DNA of 64,000 nt from Pleurodeles waltl. Its lineage: Eukaryota; Chordata; Amphibia; Caudata; Salamandridae. Of the stretch, positions 24,440 through 37,090 are shown piece by piece. The translations under genes were made by a program, and so were the position numbers. The first letter of the stretch is position 1. Each line of letters begins with the position of its first letter. The stretch is from the NCBI RefSeq assembly GCF_031143425.1, contig NC_090445.1:823396817-823460816 (forward strand), written 5' to 3'. The notes beneath the pieces are model-generated. The model was not told the DNA's origin and ran no database searches. It saw only the letters and a list, made by a program, of their open reading frames with translations.

Positions 24440-26349
24440 GAGGCTCTTGCAGTACTGCATGTTATGCATGGTGGGGCCTTAAAAGATAAGTTAGGTGGCA
24501 AAGGTAACAAGGGAAGAAGGAGACTAGTGCTAAGGTTTAAAATGACAGCTGGGAGACACTGCGCGAAGTGATGTGAACACAATGTGAAGGTTGTAAGTGC
24601 CAGACTGCATTCTGCAATCACAAACCCAGATACCTGCTAAGTCCGAGGACTGTGACTGCAAAACAGTGTTGAGCCATATACTAAACCCATTTGAGATTCG
24701 GTAAAGCCTTTCCAATGCAACCTGGTTTTAACAGCTCATTCCGGATTGCACATAAAAGAGGGTGCTTGAAAGGAGGATCCTGTTTGCAATTTGCAATTAA
24801 ATGTATCACGGGTTTGTAACCGCATCTGCGAATCATTGAAAAGGTACTGGCTCTACAAAGAAGGTGGTGGGATAACCCATTTGCAAAGGGAAAGTTCTTC
24901 CTGTAGGACAGCTTCCTCGTAGGGAATTGTGTAGGGTGGCATCGCCAGTGACCTTTTTCCCCATTGTGCTGCTAATCAGGAATAGTTTTTGGAAAGTGGC
25001 AGTGGCTTCTTTAAAAAGGTTAGGTGTAGAGCTGCAAACGCTGGGATGGTGAACTGCTGTTCCTGGCAGGCCAACAGCCCTTTGCTTACAGCCAGGACAA
25101 ACAGCAATCGGCCTAATTAATATTTGTGACTAGAGATTTTGTGACATGACCTAGTAGTACCTAGGTCACACTGCAAACTTACAGACGTCTCAAAAAGTTG
25201 GTGCTCAGTTTCTGACCACTATTTATTACCTGTTTTTGTACATGAAGCCCTAAGTTCGCTTTCAGATTTTCATTGGTTGTTTAAAGGAGAGTGATGGATT
25301 GAAATGCTTCAATTAATACAAAGTCCTGGGAATTATTCTTTGCATGATTCCATTCCATCATTTTTATCACGTCTGCCTGCGTCACAAAGATCAACCAAAA
25401 GGAGTATTCCAGCCGTGTCCGGCCGCTGGGAATGGACCACAAACTAGCACAGAAATATCAGCCTTTATAACCCTCAGGAATAGGTACAGCTTGAGCCCAC
25501 AGGCAGAGGTCCAGCTCTCCGAGGCTGATTACATTCGGAATTCCATCCTTCACTTCTTTGCTGTCTCCTTGGTTATAGTACGTGCTCCTTGTTGTCAGTG
25601 TGATCTTGGATGTTCGTTTCGCATTTAATTACCCCAATTAATTCATCTTAGATTACCACTTGAAGTATGGTTTGCTAGTATGTCGTGTGGCCTTCACTGT
25701 ATCACATACTAACACCCTTCTCTGTACACAGAATTGTATAAAAGTGAAACAGGTCGCTTCTGCATTGGAACACAAATACAGATACGAGCCGTCATTGACA
25801 ACAGAGAGCGTAGACTAATGATCTGGGTGATTTCTTTCTTACCTGAAATCATTAGATCTAATTCCATAACATCCTTGGCGTAAGGTGCGATTTTGGGAAC
25901 ATCATGTCAACTGTCTTTGCCTCAGTTCCTCGCAGAGTAATACTAGATAGCGCTTCAAACAGGAGGACTTGATTTATTCATTTACTATAGATCTTTCAAG
26001 TGATACACTGTCGGTGTGACTGTTTCTAGACCCCGTGCCCTACCTGATTTAATTTGAGAAGTGGAGAATGCTTACATGACAGATTCCTCAGACTGCAGAC
26101 CTGGATTCTAACTCGAGCTTCTCCAATATGTCAAGATTGTGTCATTTTGGGGAAATTGTTTTATCTCTGAAAACAACAGTTCAATGATCACGCTGAATTA
26201 GGTCCCCTTAGAAACACTTTGATAGCATTAAGCATCACATTAAAAATACATGAATACATTGTCAACCTGTAAGCTTCAAAAAGCAGATAACTATTGTTCG
26301 CGCCATAGGGGTTTCCTGGGTCACTCAGGGGGTCTTCAGCGCACCTCGA
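24440..26349 (+). other. CALHM1 intron 1, first part
   Basis: Non-coding after the splice donor. Short open frames here do not resemble CALHM1 exon 2 or any other protein. No repeats with recognisable ends seen. Confidence 0.6.
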
Positions 26350-26600
26350 AGTGTGAGATGGCAAGCGAGAGAAGGGCTGTCAGTGGCAGAGAAGAGGATG
26401 AAAGACAGAAGAGGCAGACAACGAGAGAAGGGATAGTCAGGCAGAAAGGATTGATCAGCGAGAGATGGGAAGGTCACTTACAGAAAGGACTGTCGGTAGG
26501 AGAAGGGATGGTTACTGACCAAACGAATGGTCAGAGATAGAAGGGATGGTCAGTGACAGAACGGATGGCCTGTGAATGAAGGGATGTCCACAGGATGAAA
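26350..26600 (+). repeat. Degenerate 19-bp minisatellite
   Basis: About ten imperfect copies of a unit close to TGGTCAGTGACAGAAGGGA. They are clearest at 26470-26585, where TGGTTACTGACC, TGGTCAGAGATAG and TGGTCAGTGACAG follow at 19-bp intervals. The left part is more degenerate. It lies within CALHM1 intron 1 and produces a spurious 96-codon open frame. Confidence 0.7.
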
Positions 26601-29600
26601 ACTCAGATTGGCGTCACAACAGGATAAATTGTAAACTGCATGAGCATTGCGAAAGGCATAGGTGCAGAGTAAGTGCTTGACCAGGAGAGTGACTAAAGAT
26701 GCCCCAACTTAGGTAAAGTGAGCTTTCCCCTCAGAGTGCTTGTGCACGAGGCTGAGCAATGTGAAACCACAAAAGCCGGGATCACCAGCCACAATAATTC
26801 CTTTGAGGCCCAGAGAGACTGCCACTTTCTTTGTCTATATCACTATTGTACACTCCTGGCATTTTGGAAGGTGGATGCGAGTTATTTCAGTGTTGAAAAT
26901 AGAGACATAGTTTCAAATGAAGTTAACCTGCACATATTTCTCTATTACACGACTCTTCTTCAGTATAAGCCCGAGTGCAGGCCCACTAGACAAAGATGCA
27001 ACTTAGACGATTCCATGACAGCAGGCATCTTGATCCCGGGGTCCCTGTCAGAGGTGAAGAGAATAGGAAATCAGAGCTCTCTTTTGCCAGGTAGCTGAAC
27101 TCTGGAGCCCTGAGATGGTGGCACCAACTGTATCAGCGGTGCAAGAAAAATGCGTCTAGAAGGACAGAAATAGAAGACTTCATCCTTAAGCCATTGAGCT
27201 TGAAGGCACTTTATAGCGCCCTCTTCTCAGTTGAGAAGAGACCGTTCCCTAAGCCAGATTCCTGGCCTGGACTGCCAGCAACAAGTAGACGCACTGGCTT
27301 GTCACTTCACAGGGCTTAAAGCCCAGGCTACAGCTGCGCAGAAGGGCCATCAGTGGGAAAGCTGGCAATTTATTAAAAGAGGCTTTAAGGCAGAGCCAAT
27401 GAGTGAAGTGGTGTTTCCCAATTTCATTCTTGGTCCCCTTTAGCTTAAGCAGGACTCACACCAGCTTGGAGGCTGGGATTGACACTCTCTGTAGGGCTCA
27501 CGTGCCCCAGCAGCATCCTGTGGTCTACTGGCTAAAATGTATCAGGCATGCTAATAGGATCTGTGGTCTAGTAATGTTCTGCCCCATCATAAACCTCTCT
27601 CAATGAACTCAATATTGATGTCTGTCTATAACCTGGTCCCTGGGTCCGCACTGAAAATAGTCCCACCGTGCTTTGGGAGTGACATAAGTCTGCAACCACC
27701 TATTCCGAAGGACCGTAACGTTCAGAGGCCTCGAAACAAAACAGTCCCAGACACTGCTGATAATGGAGGACAAAAGTCCACAAATGTGGGGCTTTTAGAA
27801 GAAAGGATGAAGTGCTGTCGACTTGAACCACGATTGTTTTTTTGCCAATTGTATTTTGAGTAAACATTTGCCCCCAGAAAGACATCTGCTCCACAAGACC
27901 CTATGATGGCACTGAGAATAAACTAAGCTGGGGCCTGGAGGCGAGTGGGGGCATCTCTGGGTGTCACTTTCTGCCACACCAATGCTGAGATTTCATGACA
28001 GAATGTGTGAAGATTGAAAGTACCTGACACTGAGTTAAATAGGACATCAAGTGTAGAGCAAAAAAGCAGTTATCATTACTGAGTCAGCCCTGCATCACTA
28101 AGAAATCACTGACAATAAAAATGCCAGAATGTTCATCTGTTTGATGATGTCTGCTTGGGAGTAGAGACCGATTGTGAAATCATTCTACGGATTGTCCCCC
28201 TTAAATAAAAATTGCAATACTTTAGTGAAATAGTTTTTTTTGTGTGAACCATAATTGTCCTCATTGCTTTGATTTAGAAAGAGCAGTGTTAAAAAGAGTA
28301 AGTTTATGGAACTAGGTGGCCCCTTAAACAGTCCGGGTTCCTTGGAGCACAACATCTCATTCATGTGAGGTTAGGATCAAGGAATGGATGACATATCCCC
28401 ACAAAAACTATCCTAACGGGAGCAAATCAGCAGACCTACTGATGCGTCGTTAGCAGGGCCTCGAAAAATGGCACAGTCATATGAAACAAAATTTTGGTAA
28501 GAGTGAAAAATATTTTTGAGAAGACTGGGATTTTAATTTACATTTGGCTCTAAACACCTCGAAACAGTTTTGTGGCAGTAATCCCCTGCATCTAACAGTG
28601 CTCTGGCCTAGCACTCAGTGAAACTGGCACTGTTTCGATACTGCCTTGGTGTAGTGTGTATGGAGCTGTGGGACATCCATAGCCACCTGGGAAGCATTGG
28701 GCCTCACGCCTCCTGGGCAATCTCTTTTTCGGGTGGGCCATGAAGACTCCTTCCCTTCTCTTAGCAGGCAGGCATGCTTCTAGGCGCATCAGAATAGGTC
28801 CACTGTGTCTCCAGTAGAAAGATCAGACTTCAGGTGATGTTCCATCACTTCTGGGTGATTTGATGTTAGGCAGACACCAGCCCTTTGGTCATAAAAGACG
28901 TGTGACCATGTAAGGTGGTTTGGGTCCCACATTTATACCCTATTTGTAGACAGCATATGTCAATCCACAGGCCCAGCTGTAGAACCTGTTTATGGTGTCT
29001 CTCCTTTCAACTGCCCTTGCAAAGCTGCTCTCTAGTCCTAGCATTTGTAGAGAGTAATGATTCTCACAGCAGCTAGCACTGGGGCTTTCTCCATCCTGTA
29101 GCACCCATAACATCAGCCCAGAGGTTTGAGGTTTCTGCACCTAGCTGTCATCAGGCCATTGAAAGGAGTAATTAGGGACAGATAAAAGGGTGGGCCTCGC
29201 CTACAGACTTCCTCTTTTTTCACAAAAGTCTGCAGTAACTTTCTTCATCAATACCATCCACCAAATGATAGTGCTGAAGAAGTCTCATCGCCAGCTCCTT
29301 TCTAAACAGAAGGGCTAACATGATTAATAAAGGGAGCCTTGTCTCTAGTCCGCTCACTTCAGTGCCTGGGTTTCCTCCCTTCAGCTACAAGAATGCGGGA
29401 ATACACTTCCCCTCTCTGGTAGCACAGGTCTCACTCTCTATCTTTTGCTAGATCTGGCTAGGGATAGACATAATAGATTCTTATGGCGTCTATTGCTCAC
29501 TCACAAACCATGCACGTGTAGCACTCACAATAGACACACTCACTCTTAACACGTCCTCAGGATATAAGTGTAAGAGTCTTGTCATGCACACGGGAGCACA

Positions 29601-31039
29601 AGTTTACATAAATTGGCCAGTAGGCCTCAACTTGAGTGACACAAATAAAAATGTCAAGTCATACTACAGATTTCTCTTATCCACAATATGTTACCACCAC
29701 TGCTCAGTGCACAATACAGAGCGGAGACACTAGTCTGCTCTCAGTAATGAGGGCATGCTTAGTGTGTGCTTGCAGACTGCCTGACAGATCCAGGACCTCA
29801 TATAGTCAGGGACAGTTTTAGGCCTCTGTGCAGGGTTTTAAATTAGCAAGCCATTAGGGCCCTAGCACCCCTGTGTACCATCAAAATGAGCCTGGGGCGC
29901 CTTGCACCAAGCACAGTGTTCAGGAACCACTGGGCCATAAACAGAAAAATGTTGCATTGTTAAGAACTCTAGGATGTTTTCTTTCGTTAGTCAGACGTTT
30001 CTAGCAAAAGATTTTACATGGAGATAGGAGTTGGTACAAATATTTATTGAGAAAGGAAGTGGCAGGTGGTGTATTTACCAGCAAAATAAGCCACTCTTAT
30101 TTTCCAAAACACTGCTGGGTTCAAAGATCAAGTTACAGAAGGAGATGGGAGTTCTACTGAGAGGATTTGTTTGGAAATTTTCCTTCATACTGTACATTTG
30201 CAAGCACATTAGACAGGTGTTGGTATAAAACATTAGGTTTAAGGCTTGCCTGATGCAGGCAAAAGCTGGAATATTTTGCAACTTAACTCAGGAGTAAGAT
30301 GTGCACTATTGAATGACAGCTTGTGTGCAGCGGCAGCACGGCAATGCGCATACATTTTGGGAATGAAGGCTTGAAAATGTCCTGGTCCTTGCAAGTGGGG
30401 GGCAGGCTACTCGTCTGTTCGCCCTCTTAACCGGTCTCTGGAAGTAACACACACAGACTGCTTACGCAATATAAGTGTACCTGCAGATGCTATATTGCCC
30501 CTGGCGAACGGAGCGCACATACACAATAGGGGCGTAGAAAGTAGGGGTGTCCCAGATGCTGCAGCATCTTCAGCTCTCTTAATGTCACAGATGAACCAGA
30601 ACGTGGGATGCCCAAACCAAAAGAATCAAAGTCCAAAAATGTGTCCAAACCAAGGTGAAAGGAAAACACTGGTAAAGGCAAAGTGTGGTGGAAGCTTCTG
30701 GGAGTCCAGGAAGGGGCTGGCAGAGCACTGATTTCAGTGTCATCTCGGAGCTGAGAGGAGCAGCACACTCCTGTCACCTCAGACCCCAGAAAGATGCTGA
30801 AAGTGCCTTACTGGGAACAAGGAGTGATGTGTGGTGCATTGATGGAAGCCCTGAGCTCTCCTGGCAGGTACCAGGCTCTCCCCACACACCCTCAGCTCAG
30901 GGGTCAAAGTCCATCCGAGACAAAGCGGTACCCCTCCGGCTTGCAGCAGTGCACTAGACGACGAGACATGCCAACAGGAGGCACAGACAGGAGAGAGCAG
31001 AGAGAAGATTCATAGACAGAATAGACAAGGTGTGTCGGC
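26601..31039 (+). other. CALHM1 intron 1, non-coding stretch
   Basis: No protein motifs. At about 29905-29936 a TTCAGGAACCACTG end resembles the terminal repeat of hAT elements (CAGTGGTTCC...), but no partner end is visible. The remaining open frames are short and unlike known proteins. Confidence 0.5.
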
Positions 31040-32122
31040 TGTGACATGAGGGGTGATTGTCCACACATGAGGCTTGAAGACAGAGACAGGACTCATGAGG
31101 GCACACACAAGACGTGTGAGGGCACAAACAGGAGGCCTGAGGACACAGTCAAGAGGCCTGAGGACACAGACAGGAGCACTGAGGGCACCACCAGGAGGCA
31201 AGTACACACGTCAGGAGGCATTAACACAAGCAAGAAGCATGAGGGCACATATAGGATACAAGAACAGACAGAAGGCATGAAGGCACAGGCAGGAGGCATG
31301 AGGGCACAAGCCGGACGTATGAACACAGACAGGAGGCATGAGGGCCCAGACAGGAGTCAAGAGGGCACACACAGGTGGCATGCGGGCATGGACAAGACAT
31401 GTGAGGGCACAGACAGGAGGCCTGAGGGCACAGTCAAGAGGCCTGAGGACACAGACAGGAACACTGAGGGCGCAGACAGGAGGCCTGAGGGCACAGACAG
31501 GAGGCAAGTACACAAGCAAGAAGCGTGAGGGCATATATAGGATACAAGAACACACAGACAGGAGGCATGAAGGCACAGGGCAGGAGGCGTGAGGGCACAA
31601 GCAGGAGGCATGAACACAGTCAGGAGGCATGAACACACATAGGAGGCATGAAGGCACAGACAGGATGCAAACACACACAGACAGCAGGTCGGAGGACACA
31701 GGAGGCACGAGGACACAAACAGGAGGCAAGAACACAGTCAGGAGGCATGAGGGCACAGACAAGAGACAAGAACACATAGACCAGAGGCATGAATACACAG
31801 GAGTCATGAGGGCACAGACAGGAGGCATGAATAAACAGGCAGGAAGCAAGGACACACAGAGAGCGGGCAGGAACACACAGACAGGAGGCAAGGACAAACA
31901 GACAGTAAGCAGGAACACACAGACGAGGGCAAGACACAGATGAGGCATGAGGGCACATACAAGATGCAAGAACACACAGAGGGCATGAGGTCACAAGGGG
32001 CAAGGACGCACAAATAGCACACAGGAAAATACAGACAGTAGGCAGGAGCACCCGGCAGGTGGCAAGTCCACACAGACAGGGGGCAAGGACACACTGACAG
32101 GGGACAAGGACACACAGATGGC
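31040..32122 (+). repeat. 21-bp minisatellite, about 50 copies
   Basis: Roughly 1.08 kb of a unit near GGCATGAGGGCACAGACAGGA, with runs of 21-bp units and scattered indels. Variants swap CATGAG with CCTGAG, GCAAGA and AACACA. Because 21 is a multiple of three, long frames stay open on both strands: plus-strand repeats of HEGTDRR or PEGTDRR, minus-strand Cys/Leu/Pro-rich runs up to 254 codons. I treat these as artefacts of the repeat. A larger block (about 31100-31210 versus 31395-31520) is repeated nearly intact, showing higher-order duplication. Confidence 0.9.
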
Positions 32123-35100
32123 TTAGTTCCAATTATTTTCAGGAAGAAAAATCAAAGTTCTCCCAAGGCCAGTCTTACATCCCCCTACCCGCCAAACAAG
32201 AGTAACATAATGGGGAGCCACGGTCAATGATTAATAGGTCAAGGGAGCCACGGGTTGAAAGTGTTTGGGAACCACTGTGTTAGGGATATAATAAAAGTCA
32301 CATTTTCTTATATTCATGCGCTTGGGCACTAATGGCATGGTAACTACCCAAATACTATACTGTTTACGTCCCTGTCCCAGAAGCCCTTCATATACCTCAG
32401 AATATATCACAACAAAAACTTAAAACAGGAATAAGTTTCAATTCTGAAATGCAAGGCACTGGAAATAATGACTATTTCTGAGACAGAATTAAAATGGCAA
32501 AATCTATATCTCCAAAATTTATGAATGCACATATTTATGAGGGTGTATGTGGTGTGAACTTGGCTGCAAAGAACTGGGTGCTGTAAAAATGGGGGTAAAG
32601 AAAAACACAACAGAGAAGGGACATGGAGTGAGGGAGGGGATGCACACAAAACGGGGGGGATTATGAACTGGGCCCCATTATCTGGGGTACTAGACAAGCA
32701 CGAGGTTTTGCTTGAAAAGAACAGTATTAATTTATCTGACCTCCTAAAACAACTTTTGTGAGCTAATTTTTCATATCTACAAATTGAGTGTCTCCCGCAA
32801 TTATTTAATTCGGGTTTTAACCCTTAATGCCCGTTCCAGGTTTGTAACAATACTCAAGTCTTTAAAAATGACTGGCAATGTCAATTCTACAGGGGTTTAT
32901 ACAGTGAAAGTATTTTCCCCCAGGTTTCACTTGCACATAACACAGGTACAGCATGTGTAGAAGCAATGCTATGTTTTCAAACACCAAAAACAGGCACAGG
33001 CAGGTGAAATTTCAAGAATAGAGAGTGGAGCAATGTACTCATAAACTCTTCGTTACTTTTCCAGTGAATCTGTCAGCGATTCGTGGCTTGTAGGTGCGAA
33101 GAAAGGCAGGATCTTTTTTTTTTTTTTTTTTACTGGAACCATATCAAGGCTGTATGAGCACATGGTGGAGTCCATGTTCCTGAAATTTTGATTTGAGGCA
33201 GTATCCCTATCTCTTAATAAAGAGATTGCGTGCATCGAGAAACGAGCTGGTTGAATGTTTGGCTACAACTCTGATACTAAAAAATGCAGAACCTTGAAAT
33301 CACAATGGAACTTCATAACCTAAAAAGGAAGTCAATTTTAATAGAGTATAGACTCATAATTAATGTTGGGTGCCTCCATATGTCTTCTTCTACAAAGGTG
33401 TTATGGCATTAACACTGATGGCAAATGTCCTTCATCATTTTAAGCAACTAAAGGATTGCTGTCAAGGACTAAACCATGCGATTCGTGGTAGATAGGGGGG
33501 CCAGTCAGACAGGCTTCGGCATTTCATGTGTCTGTTCTGCATCTGAGCTAGTGCGGGAATCCTAAATGTCCCACTTTTGGCCCATCGTGGCAGACGATAC
33601 AGGCAGAGGGACTTGTGAAGTCCAGCAATTTCAAGGAGTTGACACAAACAGCTGCCTTGAAGACTGTAGTGGTCCTGTTGGATGTCCCAGCCCTGGTACT
33701 GTGAACGCGACCCACCCAGAGGAGTATGTAAGTGGACATGGTACATGATGGGGAGAAGCTGCAGCAGAGATGTCCTACGCAACATGCTTTAGAACACACA
33801 ATTTCTTTTGGCTGAGACAACACAGGGAAATGTGAGCACCTGCACTGAGGCGATCTTCAGGCTTGAGGTATCCACCCTAAAACCTACACCTTAGCCTGAC
33901 TAAGTTAAAGGCTAGTCAGTCCCCACAGACAACGTATTCTGAGATTCCTTGATAATGAGAGTAATGAATCTGACCAATTTACTACTTATGAAATAAAAAA
34001 AATACAAATCAGTAAGATCAGGAATATTTGTTTTGGAATCTATTTTATTTTTTATTTTGATTACTTCTGGAAGTTTGATATGTCCGTACATATTTCTTGT
34101 AAATATAATGAAGGCCAAAGCTAGCACTCGAAGAATGGTATAGTGTTTTATTAACCAGAGACAATGCGATCGAGGTGGTCATTAGCTGTTCATTTCCCCG
34201 CCTTTAACCACACAAATTCTGATGAATTCATGAGCATGACAAATATTCTTGAGGCTTGTCCTGAGAACATGCCCTTAATGCTCATTTGCTGTGTTTAGCC
34301 TGTTTCGAAGCACTCACACAATGGTAGATCAATGATAGATTCGAAGGGAGAACATGATTTCCTAATATTGAGCAGTTTGGCCAACTCAGAAAACACGTAG
34401 TGAAATGCACAACTACTCATGCTAAGGCCCATAGCTGTTCCACTACACCTAACTCCAAAGTTCTTCCAACCTTTGTAACATTAGAAGCAGGGGAACATAT
34501 TCAAAATGTGACTGCCCAAAAGCACACCATGTGCTTGCAAGTCGAGGTAAGGACTAAAGTGATTCACATTTCTAATTTTCCTGCTACAGCACTACTGGGA
34601 TAAGAGTAGTATAGGTACAAGTTCAGGGAGTGCTATCTCCTGGGACATGTCTCTGCCGAAAGAGTCTTGTACATATGTTTAATGGAGAGTTCATTTCCAG
34701 TATATTTTGATAAAGTTATAAAGCGTGAATTAGATGTCAGGATTCATTGTTCCGTGACTAAAATGTACCCAAGCCACTTAATTTAGTGGTAGGACTGGTG
34801 CTGGTTGCCCATTATAGTTGACTTCCCTTCTACATGGAGAACCTGTTAAGTTTTTTTATAGCACGCATTATCCGCCTCTCTCTTAGCATCCACAATGTTT
34901 GCAAATAAGTAAAGAAATACAGAAAGAGGTTAGAAGGTCTTGACTTTGGGTCCTGTGGCAGTGGGTGCTTTGTTGGCAGCATCAGTGGTGGATAGTCTAG
35001 TTTACCATTGACCTTCTGAGGGCACACGATACCACTAAATTACAATTCAGCAACCAAGTTACTTTCTTTGTAAACCTGAATCTCCAATGACAGTGATATC

Positions 35101-35298
35101 GAGCAGCAAGGCTAACTCCATGAAGTGAGAGACAGATGGTAACTCAGGCACAGTGCGACAGCAATCACTCTTGAATGTCCGGTCAGAACTGTGTGTTTTA
35201 AAAATACTAGAAGCCTGGTTTAGAAAGTGGTGGTATGGAATGAAACCTTTAAAACAGGTTTGGTGAGTGACTCCCCCCAATAAATGCCTTTTGATGGC
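32123..35298 (+). other. CALHM1 intron 1, non-coding stretch
   Basis: Contains a hAT-like right end (GAAAGTGTTTGGGAACCACTG) at about 32257-32277 without a visible left end. There is also an 18-base T run at 33114-33131. No coding sequence recognised. Confidence 0.5.
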
Positions 35299-35306
35299 TC
35301 TGCACA

Positions 35307-35966
35307 CAGCGGCGGATGGTACCCTTTAAAAGTGGTGGGGCAAGTTAGGTGCCCCACCACTCCCACCCCCAAAAAAAAACCACCCCCGCCTTCCAAAACC
35401 CCAAAATAAACCACCACTCCCTCCAAAAAGCCCAAACCATAACACTAAGTACAAAATAAACACGACGACTACACTTCCATGCATTACACACATGCATGCA
35501 TTACACACACATGCACTACACATTTAAAATAAAAAATGGTACTTACCCACCGATGCCGGAAGAGCTACCCTAACCAATCCAGATGCTGCTCTCATGTTGT
35601 TAACTAGCATGTGAGCAACACCTGGATTGGATGGAGCAGCCTAGTTGGACGCTCGCTCCTTCAGGCCCTAGAGGCCTGTGCTGAATCTCCACCCAGCTGT
35701 CTTAAGACAGCTGAGTGGATAGCTTCAAAGTGAGAATGTCACTTTGGCTGGCACAAAACAGCCGGCCAAAGTGACATGCGCACTTTGGAGAGTCCAGTCA
35801 AGCCAGTGCTCCAGTCACGCCCAGCATGACACTGGGCTGGTAGGCGCTGCACCATAAAAATAAATTGGCAGTGAAAGCTTTTCGTTTCCATTTTATTTTT
35901 GTGTATGCGGCTCCCAGCAGGCAGTGGGGGCAACGCTCCCCCACCCTTGAGAAGAAACTGTCGCTG
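35307..35966. mobile_element. Non-autonomous hAT element, perfect 8-bp TSD
   Basis: Flanked on both sides by identical TCTGCACA (35299-35306 and 35967-35974). The ends are short imperfect inverted repeats, CAGCGGCGG on the left and CAGCGACAG on the right. Further inward AAGTGGTGGGGCA is mirrored by an AAGGGTGGGGGAGC-like tract. An exact 8-bp duplication with CAG termini is diagnostic for hAT. The 660-bp interior carries C-rich and A-rich runs and no transposase, so it was mobilised in trans. Confidence 0.82.
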
Positions 35967-35974
35967 TCTGCACA

Positions 35975-37085
35975 CCCAAAGCGTCTCTGTGCATGAGATG
36001 TGTCTTTTGAAGTGATAAAGGAAAGATGGTCACCCTAGACATAGGTTAACACTGCTGGCCATAAATCAGCTGTGAATTTCTAGAATATTGGCAAACAACA
36101 GTCATCTGCCTAAATCCGTCCATTGTGGGGAAGGGACGAAATGTGGCTCATGCTAAGGAACGCACAGGGGCGCAAGCTGACATTGTACTCTTGTCAAAGT
36201 ATTTATAATGGAAGTGTTGGTGACCTTCTGTTTTTCTTGTTTGCATAGAAAATCAAGAAAAATATTTTTTTTAAAGGAAAATAAGGACAATCCTAACCCA
36301 GGCTCCCTTTCTCAGGGGAAGTTTTTACTGTTTTTTAAAGTCCACTCTAGATCCTATTTTGGTGGCAATAACACATTTTTTTCTCATTTTTACATAATGG
36401 CAATTTTAGCCATTAATGTGATTTGCTACTATTTGAAATGTACTTTTTTAGCTGGTAATCTTCTAAGAACAATAAGCAGCAAAATGGCTGGTGCTTGTGA
36501 GTGGATTCTCATCTTTCAGCGGTAAGTAGTAATTACAAATACTGCCAGCAGAATTCATGTTATCCCTTCTGTTACCAGGGCCATTGCATGTGACCGCTTG
36601 GCGAGTACTGTTTCACTGCATGGAAAAATGTGTCTCATATGCCATGTCAGAACACTGAGATGACTTCAAGATTATATCCCTTTGGATATCTCCAGCCATA
36701 TTGCACCAATTATTGTACTATACATAATCCCTAACATGACACAGCAACGCCATCCAGAACCCAAAAACCTGCAATTGATGGGTATTTGAAAACTACTTCC
36801 TTGCAACTGAGGAGTGTCTTGGCATTGCCCTTAAAACACCTGGGGCCATATCATGAATTGGTGCGCCAGCTCAGAGCAGTCAAGCACCCCTTCTTTTGAG
36901 CATGAGGTGTCTAAAGTTCATACATATGACTCACAATGTCTCTCTATTAAGACATGAACTTAAGGCAAAACAACTCAAATACATAAAGAGATAATTCCAA
37001 CTCACTGTCTCCAACTTGTGTTGTCTGCATTTCATGCATTAGTTAGGATAAATTCTGAGTTATATGCATATATGAACTTTAGACA
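35975..37085 (+). other. CALHM1 intron 1, non-coding stretch
   Basis: AT-rich, no recognised feature. The 105-codon plus-strand open frame at 36208-36525 has no recognisable domain and a composition like its surroundings. Confidence 0.5.
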
Positions 37086-37090
37086 CCTGT

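Noticed and set aside
24434..24571. Extension of the CALHM1 frame past Gln183
   Set aside because: Similarity stops at a near-consensus GTAAGA donor at the family's usual exon boundary. The extra residues are intron read-through.
31211..31975. 254-codon minus-strand and 160-codon plus-strand open frames
   Set aside because: They lie wholly in the 21-bp minisatellite, whose length is a multiple of three. Composition is a simple repeat with no start context or domain.
32240..32277. Complete hAT element ending GGGAACCACTG
   Set aside because: Only one terminus is visible. The similar end near 29936 has the same orientation, so the two cannot be partners.
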